From assembly GCA_020846515.1 (NCBI GenBank), contig JADLDX010000914.1, positions 1 through 8,521 on the forward strand: a stretch of 8,521 nucleotides of DNA, written 5' to 3'. Both the position numbers and the translations under genes were made by a program. This DNA is from Pirellulaceae bacterium (GTDB lineage: Bacteria > Planctomycetota > Planctomycetia > Pirellulales > Pirellulaceae). Shown here in pieces: positions 1-6,474 of this stretch; position 1 is the first letter of the stretch, and every line of letters starts with the position of its first letter. Under the pieces are notes generated by a model. It worked only from the letters and a program-made list of their open reading frames with translations, did not search any database and was not told where the DNA came from.

Positions 1-2605
1 TGCCTCGATCGAACAGCAGTGAATCCTGCAAGCCCATTTCGGTGCCCAGTTCGAACTGATCGGACAGCAGCACTTCGGCCATCACGGCTTGAATGGTCAC
101 CAACGGTGGTCGGCGATCCAACTTGGCAATCACTTTGCGAATCGATTCAAAGTAGCGTGGCGTAGCGCTGACAATCAGACTATTCGTCGTTTGCTCAGCC
201 ACGATAAAGATTTCGCGATCGACTTGCTCAAAGATACTAATTGCTTGACTGATCAACAATTGTTGTTGAATCACCTGGCGTTGGGTATTTAGGAAGTTGC
301 TGAGTGCTTGCGCCACGTCGGCTGCGTTGGCATTGCGTAACCAGAAAACTTCGTTGGTGCGAGTTTCCACGCCCTCTTCATCCAAGCGTAGCAACAAGAC
401 TTCAATGACTTCCAAGTCGCTGGCCGAACCGCTGGCGATAATGCTGTTGGTGCGCGTATCCACCGAGACTCGCAACTGCACCAACGAGCCATCGCCACCG
501 GTGGTCAGACCGGCCAACTGCAATTGGTTATTCAAACCACCAAACAGACCGCCACCGGCGTTGCCTTGACCCGCCGTTACCGGCAGACCGAACAACTGCT
601 GTACCATCTGGGCTAATGTCGTGGCACTTCCGTTCTTGATCTCAAAGACTTTGATTTGAGCTTCGGCATTGGAGAGCTTATCAAGTTCGTTGATTAATTC
701 TTCGATTAGCGCCATGCTCTTGCTCGGTGCGCGGACGACCAGGGAGTTCTGCGATGGATCGGCCGTGATAACCACGCCGGCCAAGATGCCTGAGTCGACG
801 CGACCAGCCTCTCGCGGAAAGGACAACTTGGTGCTAGGAGACGAAGCTTGTCCGTTGCCACCACCGCCGCCGCCCCCACCACCACCGCCGCCTTGACCAC
901 CTTGACCGGCCGCCGCTTCACCGGTGATGACGGAGTTCAATACGGTTCGCAAATCTGTTGCGACCGAGTTCTTCAGGCGGAAGATGCGGACTTCGTTTTG
1001 AGCGGTCGTGCCTTCTACGTCGATTTGCTCAATCAACTTGGCCACTTCAGCCATATCGCGAGGAGCAGCTTGAATGATCAGCGAGTTAGTTCGATAGTCA
1101 GCGATCAACTTGACGCGCGTTCCCAAACCAGTTCGTGCATCTTCACCGCTGCCTGGGGTATCGGTAAAGAAATCTCGAATGGTTGTCTCGGCATCCACGG
1201 CCGAAGCGTGGAGCAGCCGGAAGACGCGTAGTTGGTTGGCTGGGTCCAGTGGCTGATCAAGTTTATTGATCAGATCGATCACGGATTCGACGGCCTCTTT
1301 ACGACCGATCAAGAGCAATGCGTTGGGTTGACCAAGCGATGTAATGCTTACGGTACCTTGACGTGGCTTGAGCACTTCGTCGTACAGTTCGTCAATCAGC
1401 GTGGCCACGGCTGAACTGTCCACATGCTTCAGTTGCAGGACTTGAATAAGCGGCTGCGTTTCAGCGCTTTTCTTCTTGATCTGTTCGATCACTTCCAAGG
1501 TACGCTGCACGTCGCGTTTGGCACCCTTGATGATGACCAGGTCCAGGTCTTCGATGAACTCGATTTGCACATCGCCAAACAGACCGGTATCTGCTCCTAG
1601 CGTGTCGGGGTTACCGATCGCCATGGCCTGTTCGTCGGGGTTGAGTGGATCGCCAGGTAGGCCAGGCTGGCCAGGCCGAGCCTGATTGCTGCCTCCGGGC
1701 ACCTGCACGGTGACTTGTTGATTGTCGTCTTGTTGGTAAGCCGCACGCACCAACTGCACAGCCTGACGCACGCGCCCCGGATCCGCTGGGGACAGTGGCA
1801 TTACGTGCGTGGCGCGATAGGGATCACTTTGTCCCATGTCCAGGGCATAAATGATTTGCATCCATCCGGCCACAGAGGCGCCGCCGCCCAGCAGCGTGAC
1901 TTGGCCCGCCGTCCGATCGACCTGCAACACATCTTGCATGCCTGTCGCACTGGCCAGGCGGAACGTGGCTACTTCGCCGTTGCGTTCGGTGGTGGCCGTT
2001 AAGCGGGGACCGGCCAGGCGTTGCAGGGCGTTCTCTAAGTCCTGCGGACGCAGATTCTTCAGCGTGTAGGCTTGCTGCTTGGTCGAAGCGACCGACATAC
2101 CTTTGTCATCGACCACCAGGCCTGACTTGCGAGCTTCGAAGATCAACAACTGCATCTTGCTGTTGATGTCGCGTTGGATCGACTCCGGAGCCATGACCAT
2201 CAGCTGCCCGGTCTTGGGTTCGGTGGCCACGCGAACACGCGGATGTCCGTGATAGGTGATTTGCAGTCGCGCCCCGACAGCACCGATTAAATCGGAGGGA
2301 ACCTCGTACACTTTCAACTGAGCCGGGTCGGCTTGCTGCTCGGCGGGCGTCGGTTGTGCGTAAGCCGGAGGTGCCAGCAGATACTGACCGGCTGGCTGAC
2401 CGGCGACTGGCTGACCAAGTGTCGCTTGGCCACTAGGTGCTTGGCCTGCAGGTTGGCCTGGTAATGGCAAGGTTGGATTGAACGCGGTTGAGTTGCCAGT
2501 GCCAGGCAGTGGCATCGTTGGCAGTGGCTGCTGAGCCATCAGGTCGATCGCAAGACCGCACACCACGGCACAAGCCATAGCTGTTTTTTGTAAACGCTTA
2601 GCCAT
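1..2605 (-). CDS. Secretin-family (GspD/PilQ-like) outer-membrane channel protein, partial: N-terminal 868 residues
   Basis: The reading frame stays open from an ATG at 2605 down to the left window edge, so the gene is cut and the C-terminal secretin barrel is not visible. The start is preceded by a GGAG 11 nt upstream and a signal peptide follows (KR, then a hydrophobic run ending about LMA-QQ near residue 24). A Pro/Gly/Gln-rich segment covers about 30-85. After it come repeated alpha/beta modules of the secretin N-domain type, beginning near residues 97, 177, 266, 386, 460, 537, 649 and 750. The later ones end in phrases such as TNSLIIQAAPRDMAEVAKLI and TNSLIVSATPRYFESIRKVI. The last visible stretch, from LDRRPPLVTIQAVMAEVLL (about 828-846), is the typical entry into the secretin domain. 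Residues 572-583 are twelve consecutive glycines. Known family role: a multimeric pore for protein or pilus export across the outer membrane, with N modules stacking as periplasmic rings. No other secretion gene is in view, so the specific system is unknown. Confidence 0.88.
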   Translation of the reverse strand, partial: MAKRLQKTAMACAVVCGLAIDLMAQQPLPTMPLPGTGNSTAFNPTLPLPGQPAGQAPSGQATLGQPVAGQPAGQYLLAPPAYAQPTPAEQQADPAQLKVYEVPSDLIGAVGARLQITYHGHPRVRVATEPKTGQLMVMAPESIQRDINSKMQLLIFEARKSGLVVDDKGMSVASTKQQAYTLKNLRPQDLENALQRLAGPRLTATTERNGEVATFRLASATGMQDVLQVDRTAGQVTLLGGGASVAGWMQIIYALDMGQSDPYRATHVMPLSPADPGRVRQAVQLVRAAYQQDDNQQVTVQVPGGSNQARPGQPGLPGDPLNPDEQAMAIGNPDTLGADTGLFGDVQIEFIEDLDLVIIKGAKRDVQRTLEVIEQIKKKSAETQPLIQVLQLKHVDSSAVATLIDELYDEVLKPRQGTVSITSLGQPNALLLIGRKEAVESVIDLINKLDQPLDPANQLRVFRLLHASAVDAETTIRDFFTDTPGSGEDARTGLGTRVKLIADYRTNSLIIQAAPRDMAEVAKLIEQIDVEGTTAQNEVRIFRLKNSVATDLRTVLNSVITGEAAAGQGGQGGGGGGGGGGGGNGQASSPSTKLSFPREAGRVDSGILAGVVITADPSQNSLVVRAPSKSMALIEELINELDKLSNAEAQIKVFEIKNGSATTLAQMVQQLFGLPVTAGQGNAGGGLFGGLNNQLQLAGLTTGGDGSLVQLRVSVDTRTNSIIASGSASDLEVIEVLLLRLDEEGVETRTNEVFWLRNANAADVAQALSNFLNTQRQVIQQQLLISQAISIFEQVDREIFIVAEQTTNSLIVSATPRYFESIRKVIAKLDRRPPLVTIQAVMAEVLLSDQFELGTEMGLQDSLLFDRG

Positions 2606-2846
2606 ATCTGGTAATTCTCCGCCGGCTGTCTGGCCAACAATTTCGGTAAGCAATGAAGCGACGCAGTCACCTCAGTGACCGACGGCTCAACTTCCTTCTC
2701 AGGCACAATCGGCAAACTTGCCCCATCTCTTGTAGGAAAGAATCCCGGAAGTAATCCTCATTAAGGGAAAAAACAGAAAACCCTTCCCAGACTTCCTAGA
2801 TTCAAGCGCAAAGTGCACGAGTATTACCGTGTGGTAAGGAATCTTA
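2606..2846. other. Upstream region of the secretin gene, no gene seen
   Basis: This stretch holds no convincing ORF. On the minus strand it is the leader and promoter region of the secretin-like gene. Two small dyads are visible: GTCAC-ctca-GTGAC (2666-2679) and TTACC-gtgt-GGTAA (2824-2837). Either could be an operator, but five-base arms are weak evidence. An A/T-rich purine tract with AAGGG/CCCTT arms lies at 2763-2785. No confident -35/-10 pair was found on either strand. Confidence 0.5.
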
Positions 2847-2880
2847 GTCGTTTAACAGTCAGCGGCAGTACTAACCCTCC
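2847..2880 (+). repeat. Left terminal inverted repeat of the element
   Basis: This arm begins GTCGTTTAACAGTCAGC and ends ACTAACCCTCC. Both blocks are matched exactly in reverse complement on the right side of the element. The spacer between the blocks is much shorter here (6 nt) than on the right (34 nt), so the left end looks like a deleted copy or the right end like an expanded one. Confidence 0.8.
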
Positions 2881-2900
2881 CTTCGGGCCCTTCGGGAGGG
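2875..2900 (+). repeat. C/G-rich hairpin CCCTCCC...GGGAGGG
   Basis: A perfect 7-bp stem, CCCTCCC (2875-2881) with GGGAGGG (2894-2900), encloses a 12-nt loop TTCGGGCCCTTC. The left arm shares its bases with the inner block of the left terminal repeat, so it could pair either locally or with the right end of the element. Confidence 0.7.
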
Positions 2901-2901
2901 A

Positions 2902-2936
2902 CGAAAAAACAGGCGCTACTGCAGCCTGTTTTTTCG
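2902..2936. terminator. Bidirectional intrinsic-terminator-like hairpin inside the element
   Basis: CGAAAAAACAGGC (2902-2914) pairs perfectly with GCCTGTTTTTTCG (2924-2936) around a 9-nt loop. On each strand the CAGGC/GCCTG core is followed by six T residues, the layout of a Rho-independent terminator that works in both directions. The core is only five base pairs, so strength is uncertain. It sits between two divergent genes, where neither neighbour has a 3' end, so it most likely belongs to the element itself. Confidence 0.6.
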
Positions 2937-3039
2937 GGGAGGGTGCGTGCGCCGCAGAGGCGAGTTCGCAGCGAAGTGCTTCACGAGTCGCGGAGCGATT
3001 CGTCCACAGCCCTCCCCGCCCACGCTGCCGCGGGTCGAC

Positions 3040-3170
3040 GCTCCCGCTGCTACGCAGACTGCTGATTTAGTCCTTTGCTAGCACAACATGCTGTGCATGC
3101 AAATGCGAAAGCGGTACCAGCAATGGTAGCAGCATTGATTAAATCAGCAGTCTACTACGCAGCAGGAGGG
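3040..3170 (+). repeat. Long imperfect stem-loop in the right half of the element
   Basis: AGACTGCTGATTTA (3056-3069) is matched by its exact reverse complement at 3140-3153. After a G-T wobble position the pairing goes on for two more bases. Outward the stem continues imperfectly through TGCT and CTCCCG/GGAG-type blocks to about 3040 and 3170. The ~65-nt loop has smaller dyads of its own: GCACA/TGTGC (3081-3085 with 3092-3096) and TACC/GGTA near 3115-3128. Such a structure could form a cruciform or a stable RNA fold. Confidence 0.65.
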
Positions 3171-3226
3171 TTAGTTCCACTGCTGATTATTGCGCCCAGT
3201 ACGCCTGCGGCTGACTGTTAAACGAC
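3165..3226 (-). repeat. Right terminal inverted repeat of the element
   Basis: Read on the minus strand, this arm begins GTCGTTTAACAGTCAGC (3226-3210) and ends ACTAACCCTCC (3175-3165). The extra spacer contains CTGCTGATTA (3180-3189), close to the CTGCTGATTTA of the inner stem at 3059-3069, so that small motif occurs three times in the right half of the element. Confidence 0.8.
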
Positions 3227-3314
3227 AAACGACCTTTCGCCCGCGCGATGCATTTGGTAGGACTCGGAGTGGAAATGGAATTCTGAATCGTCCTTGGGCA
3301 GGAGTCTGAGAAAG
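3227..3314 (+). promoter_or_regulatory. Leader region before the SPOR-like gene, with Shine-Dalgarno AGGAG
   Basis: AGGAG at 3300-3304 lies 10 nt before the ATG at 3315 and decides that start over an in-frame TTG at 3294, which overlaps the region just before the site. No convincing -35/-10 pair was seen in the remaining bases. Confidence 0.55.
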
Positions 3315-4601
3315 ATGTCGCGACGTCATAGGTTTGAAAGCAATTCCGTGCGGAGCAAACGCCGGCACAGTCGGTATGCAGCCAACCTGGCAGGCTTCGG
3401 CGTTAGAAGGGGACGGCTGATCCGGTCGCTCGGCGCCGTGCTGGTCTCGGTTGGCTTGACCAATTCGCTAGTGGCTGGCCCGCCGTCGATTCTGAACATG
3501 TTTCAAGAACGCTCGACGGCTGGCTCAGAAGAGAAACTGGCGCTGCAACCTGAGCACGGACCTTGGATGATCCTGGCGATGACCCTGACCGGCGATGACG
3601 CCGAGCAACGGTCGGTGCAATTGGCCAAGGAGCTACAACCCATGCTCGGGGCTCCGGTCTACGTGCACATGCGCGAATTCGATCATTCGCAACCCTTGGC
3701 CCAAGCCCAAGCTCGATTGAACTACGGTGATAAAGAATCGCTCTATACCAAACGCGTGCGGCACGCCAACGCGGTTCGCGAAAAGACTTACTCGGTACTC
3801 GTCGGGAACTATACGACGACTGAAGATCCGCGGTTAGCCGAAATGCTCCAAAAAGTGAAAACGGCCCGTCCTGCCTGCTTGGAGTCCAAGGCGGACGACA
3901 AGCCAACCAAAGAGAACGTGGAATCGAAAGATACGAACTGGTTGATCTCTACCAAACGTATGCTGCTGTGGCAGAAGAACGAACAATCAGCCAAGAAGGG
4001 TCGCATGGGCGCTGCGTTTGTCACCCGCAATCCCCGGCTGCCAGCAGACTATTTCCAGAACGCCGTCGATGACTTCGTCGTCAAGTTGAATGAAAATGTT
4101 GAGCACTCCCTGCTCAAGTGCAAAGGTCGCTACACGGTACGCGTGGCTACCTTCAGCGGGCCTGTGGTCACCCAGTTAGCCAACAGTATGGCTCCCAAGA
4201 AACAGGAAGAAGTATCTACCAATGCCCTGGACGAAGCCTGTCTGAAGGCTGGTGAACTGACGGCGGCATTGCGGGCCAAAGGTGTTGAGGCTTACGAGTT
4301 TCATGATCGCAATGCCAGCTACGTGACGATCGGCAGCTTTGACTCTCTGGGCGAAGAACCGCCAGGCGGAGGAGCGTTCATTTATAATCCTGAGATGGTC
4401 TCGATCATGAACCAATATTGCGGTTACGAGATTCGCCCTGTCAAGGATGTGCGGACCGGACAATACAGCAATACGCCGTCGTGCAAGTTGTTGAACGATA
4501 TCCCGTTTGACGTCGAGGGCAAATTCATCTCGGTGCCGCGTCCAGCTGCTTCGAAAGTGTATCAAGGTTCGCTGCTGGGCAAATCGCGAACTGGACAATA
4601 A
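3315..4601 (+). CDS. Exported protein of unknown function with two SPOR-like segments
   Basis: A 428-residue protein. The ATG at 3315 is chosen because AGGAG stands 10 nt upstream. The N-terminus is unusually basic (about 36 residues rich in Arg) and is followed by a hydrophobic stretch, SLGAVLVSVGLTNSLVAG (about 38-55), which reads as a long signal peptide or an N-terminal membrane anchor. Two regions resemble the beta-alpha-beta-beta pattern of SPOR domains. About 84-168 starts PWMILAMTL and ends YSVLVGNYTT. About 273-344 starts YTVRVATFSG, has a helix AGELTAALRAKGVEAYEF and ends SYVTIGSFDS. Between them lies a charged Lys-rich linker (about 185-235). Five cysteines are present (188, 269, 309, 369, 390). 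SPOR domains bind denuded peptidoglycan at division sites, so an envelope role is possible, but the match is by pattern only and function remains unknown. It lies 6 nt before the RdgB gene. Confidence 0.85.
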   Translation: MSRRHRFESNSVRSKRRHSRYAANLAGFGVRRGRLIRSLGAVLVSVGLTNSLVAGPPSILNMFQERSTAGSEEKLALQPEHGPWMILAMTLTGDDAEQRSVQLAKELQPMLGAPVYVHMREFDHSQPLAQAQARLNYGDKESLYTKRVRHANAVREKTYSVLVGNYTTTEDPRLAEMLQKVKTARPACLESKADDKPTKENVESKDTNWLISTKRMLLWQKNEQSAKKGRMGAAFVTRNPRLPADYFQNAVDDFVVKLNENVEHSLLKCKGRYTVRVATFSGPVVTQLANSMAPKKQEEVSTNALDEACLKAGELTAALRAKGVEAYEFHDRNASYVTIGSFDSLGEEPPGGGAFIYNPEMVSIMNQYCGYEIRPVKDVRTGQYSNTPSCKLLNDIPFDVEGKFISVPRPAASKVYQGSLLGKSRTGQ

Positions 4602-4607
4602 TCAGCT

Positions 4608-5213
4608 ATGGCCATTGACCTATCCAGCGGCATTGTAGTCGGCACGAACAATCGCAAGAAGCTCATCGAGTTGCGGGAACTGCTACAGCCGCTCGGATTC
4701 CAACTGCAGTCGCTGGCCGAGACGCCCGGCGCGATCAGCGTGGAAGAGTCGGGCACGACCTTTATGGAAAATGCCCGGCTAAAGGCCACGGTTCAAGCGC
4801 AGCATCTCGGTCGTTGGACGATCGGCGAGGACAGCGGCTTGTGCGTGCCAGCGCTGGGTGGCGAGCCGGGTGTGTACTCGGCGCGCTATTCGGGGGCGGA
4901 TGCGACCGACGAGAGCAACAATCGTAAACTGCTTGAAAAAATGGCCGACCTGACTGGCGATGCGCGGCGCGCGTATTACGTCTCCACGATCGCCTTGTCG
5001 GATCCCTCGGGGCAAATTCACGCCCAGGCTCAGGGCGAGTGCTGGGGACGTATTCTGACCGATTACCGAGGCACGGGCGGTTTTGGTTATGATCCGCTGT
5101 TTGAGATTCCTGAGTACCATCGCACCTTCGCGGAATTAGGACTGGTCGTCAAATCGGCATTGTCCCATCGAGCCCGCGCTCTGCGTCAATTCGTGCGTCA
5201 GATTACTGGCTGA
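4608..5213 (+). CDS. rdgB: RdgB/HAM1 family dITP/XTP pyrophosphatase
   Basis: A 201-residue cytoplasmic enzyme, the normal length for the family. It hydrolyses non-canonical purine triphosphates (ITP, dITP, XTP) to monophosphate and pyrophosphate, keeping deaminated bases out of DNA and RNA. Visible family motifs in order: VVGTNNRKKLIEL (10-22; usual TxNxxK-E nucleotide-binding start), GTTFMENARLKA (49-60), GEDSGLCVPALGGEPGVYSA (73-92; usual DDSGL, here E74 then D75, D75 being the likely catalytic aspartate), GTGGFGYDPLF (155-165) and SHRARAL (186-192). The ATG at 4608 follows the previous stop by 6 nt and has only a weak ribosome site, so translational coupling with the SPOR-like gene is likely. 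The replacement of the first Asp of DDSG by Glu is conservative. Identity as RdgB is firm; preferred substrate cannot be read from sequence. Confidence 0.95.
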   Translation: MAIDLSSGIVVGTNNRKKLIELRELLQPLGFQLQSLAETPGAISVEESGTTFMENARLKATVQAQHLGRWTIGEDSGLCVPALGGEPGVYSARYSGADATDESNNRKLLEKMADLTGDARRAYYVSTIALSDPSGQIHAQAQGECWGRILTDYRGTGGFGYDPLFEIPEYHRTFAELGLVVKSALSHRARALRQFVRQITG

Positions 5214-5369
5214 ACAACCCAGCGAACCATCCGGCTGAACGTGCGTCGCAGCCGTCAACCGTTTACAATGGATGAGTTGGAAGGCATTGGGGCAGTCCAC
5301 GTACAGCCCATCGGGCCAGCCCCGCCGAAGATCAAGCGGGCAGTTTTGTTCAGGCCAACAGACCTCATC

Positions 5370-6350
5370 ATGCCACAATCGAAATTCTTCCTCCTGTTCG
5401 CAGGCCTGATAGCGCTCTGGTGCTCTGTGGCCGTCGCGCAGCGCGGACGCAAGCCGACCCGTGCCCAGCCACCGAAGTTTACCGGCCAGGAATTTGAAGG
5501 CACTTTTTTCGCTGATGTTTCCAGTGTGCTGCAAGGCGCTCGTCCAACGCCCGGCAGTTTGGCCGCTGGCAACGCTGCCAACAGTTCCTCCAAGCCAACT
5601 GGCAATGCAGCCAGTAACTCGCCAGACAGCAGCGCCGGCCCAACCCCGGCGAGCGCCGGCGACGGTGCCTGGGGCAATTTGATTAGCGCGGCCACCATCG
5701 AAGATATGGTCAAGAACTCGAAAGCCCGCTTGGACCCCATCGTCGCCTCCCCGACCAAGTTTGCTGGCGGCTACAAAGAAGCCCGGCGAGAGTTTTCCTT
5801 GTTGGCCCTAATGTTTGCCGTTATCGAGCAGTATCAGGGCGACGTGCGCTGGAAAAAGAGCGCCGCGGTAGCCCGAGAATCGCTAGCGCGGATGGCGGCT
5901 AACTCCAAAGTCAGCTCGCCCCAGGCACACAAAGAGGCCAAGCAACGTGTACAAGACGTCGCCGATCTGCTCGGCGGCAATACACTCGACGGCACGCCGG
6001 GGGGGGAACTGGTTTGGGGGGACGTCATCGACCGCGTACCACTCATGCAACTGCTGGAATGGGCTCAGCAGGAATCGGTCAATCCACACAGTTCCAGCCC
6101 AGAAAACTTTAAACAACACAAAGAAGAATTGCAGAGATATTCGGAATTGGTAGCCGCCCTGGGCAAAGCGGCTATCATGGAAGGCATGCCAGATGCAGAC
6201 GATGCCGAGTATCGTACCATCGGTCAGCAGATGGTAGACCAAGCCCGCCAGATTGGATTGGCCATTCAAACGGACAATGCCGACCTGGCCCGACAGGCCG
6301 CAGGCCAGATCGGTCAAGCGTGTGCCAAGTGCCACGACGGATATCGCTGA
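5370..6350 (+). CDS. Secreted cytochrome c'-like monohaem protein with duplicated helical core
   Basis: A 326-residue protein from ATG 5370. This start is preferred over an in-frame GTG at 5241 because it places a clean signal peptide at the N-terminus (SKFFLLFAGLIALWCSVAVA-QRG, cleavage near 24). A low-complexity Ala/Ser/Asn/Pro/Gly linker spans about 58-100. The rest (about 105-326) is predicted to be mostly helical and ends in QACAKCHDGYR, a CxxCH haem-attachment site (C318, C321, H322) four residues from the C-terminus. A CxxCH at the very end of a helical bundle is the hallmark of cytochrome c'/c556; the usual domain is about 130 residues, so this one is long. Residues about 140-204 look like a degenerate copy of about 256-321 that lacks the haem motif. 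Likely periplasmic electron transfer or gas binding; partner unknown. No ribosome site stands out. The 156-nt gap to rdgB suggests a separate promoter. Confidence 0.85.
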   Translation: MPQSKFFLLFAGLIALWCSVAVAQRGRKPTRAQPPKFTGQEFEGTFFADVSSVLQGARPTPGSLAAGNAANSSSKPTGNAASNSPDSSAGPTPASAGDGAWGNLISAATIEDMVKNSKARLDPIVASPTKFAGGYKEARREFSLLALMFAVIEQYQGDVRWKKSAAVARESLARMAANSKVSSPQAHKEAKQRVQDVADLLGGNTLDGTPGGELVWGDVIDRVPLMQLLEWAQQESVNPHSSSPENFKQHKEELQRYSELVAALGKAAIMEGMPDADDAEYRTIGQQMVDQARQIGLAIQTDNADLARQAAGQIGQACAKCHDGYR

Positions 6351-6419
6351 CGCCCCGTCCCTATGCCAGCAGTACAACCTAAGCATTATCAACGTGTGGC
6401 CGTTACTCCATTGAACCCA

Positions 6420-6461
6420 AGTTGAAATGAATTCAGTTGAAATGAACTCAGTTGAAAAGGG
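6420..6461 (+). repeat. Tandem 15-bp repeat just upstream of the zinc-ribbon gene
   Basis: AGTTGAAATGAATTC (6420-6434) is followed directly by AGTTGAAATGAACTC (6435-6449) and by a third copy that starts AGTTGAAA (6450-6457) and then diverges into AAGGGATGG. The third copy supplies the purine-rich stretch that may serve as ribosome site for the GTG at 6475. The array lies in the 124-nt gap after the cytochrome gene and may hold regulator-binding sites or simply be slippage. Confidence 0.75.
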
Positions 6462-6474
6462 ATGGTAAGCATCA

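Larger units (their letters stand above)
2847..3226. mobile_element. MITE-like or intergenic repeat element with nested inverted repeats
   Basis: A 17-bp sequence, GTCGTTTAACAGTCAGC, at 2847-2863 recurs as its exact reverse complement at 3210-3226. Just inside, after one mismatch and a short insertion on the right, GCAG and TACT also match. A second perfect pair, ACTAACCCTCC, lies at 2870-2880 and 3165-3175. The interior is packed with further hairpins: 2875-2900, 2902-2936, 2936-3017 and 3040-3170. No transposase or other credible coding sequence fits inside, so if mobile it must be non-autonomous. No clear target-site duplication is seen; the right edge has a tandem AAACGAC (3220-3233). The alternatives are a chromosomal intergenic repeat of the REP/BIME kind or a structured RNA. 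The inverted repeats are directly visible; mobility is inference. Confidence 0.6.

Noticed and set aside
289..921. Short ORFs on both strands within the secretin region
   Set aside because: They are out-of-frame shadows of the continuous 868-codon minus-strand frame, which carries the secretin-like repeats.
2813..3070. 85-codon plus-strand ORF inside the gap between divergent genes
   Set aside because: It runs through the inverted repeats and the terminator-like hairpin, has no ribosome site and reads as low-complexity GC-rich translation; the hairpins explain the sequence better.
2847..3226. Retron or group II intron-like RNA
   Set aside because: The nested stems invite the idea, but there is no reverse transcriptase gene nearby and no intron-domain V-like or msr/msd hallmark that I can recognise.
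3294..3314. In-frame TTG start for the SPOR-like gene
   Set aside because: The ribosome site AGGAG (3300-3304) would fall inside the coding region; ATG 3315 has it at normal spacing.
3403..4598. Minus-strand ORFs opposite the SPOR-like gene
   Set aside because: They lie antisense to a well-supported gene and show no ribosome sites or recognisable domains.
5261..5269. TACAAT as a -10 box for the cytochrome gene
   Set aside because: No -35-like hexamer stands at a suitable distance upstream, so this is not better than chance.
5241..5369. Upstream GTG start that would lengthen the cytochrome protein by 43 residues
   Set aside because: It would bury the clear signal peptide that begins at ATG 5370, and the added residues show no domain character.
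6420..6461. CRISPR-like array
   Set aside because: The units are only 15 bp, directly adjacent and without spacers, so this is a simple tandem repeat.
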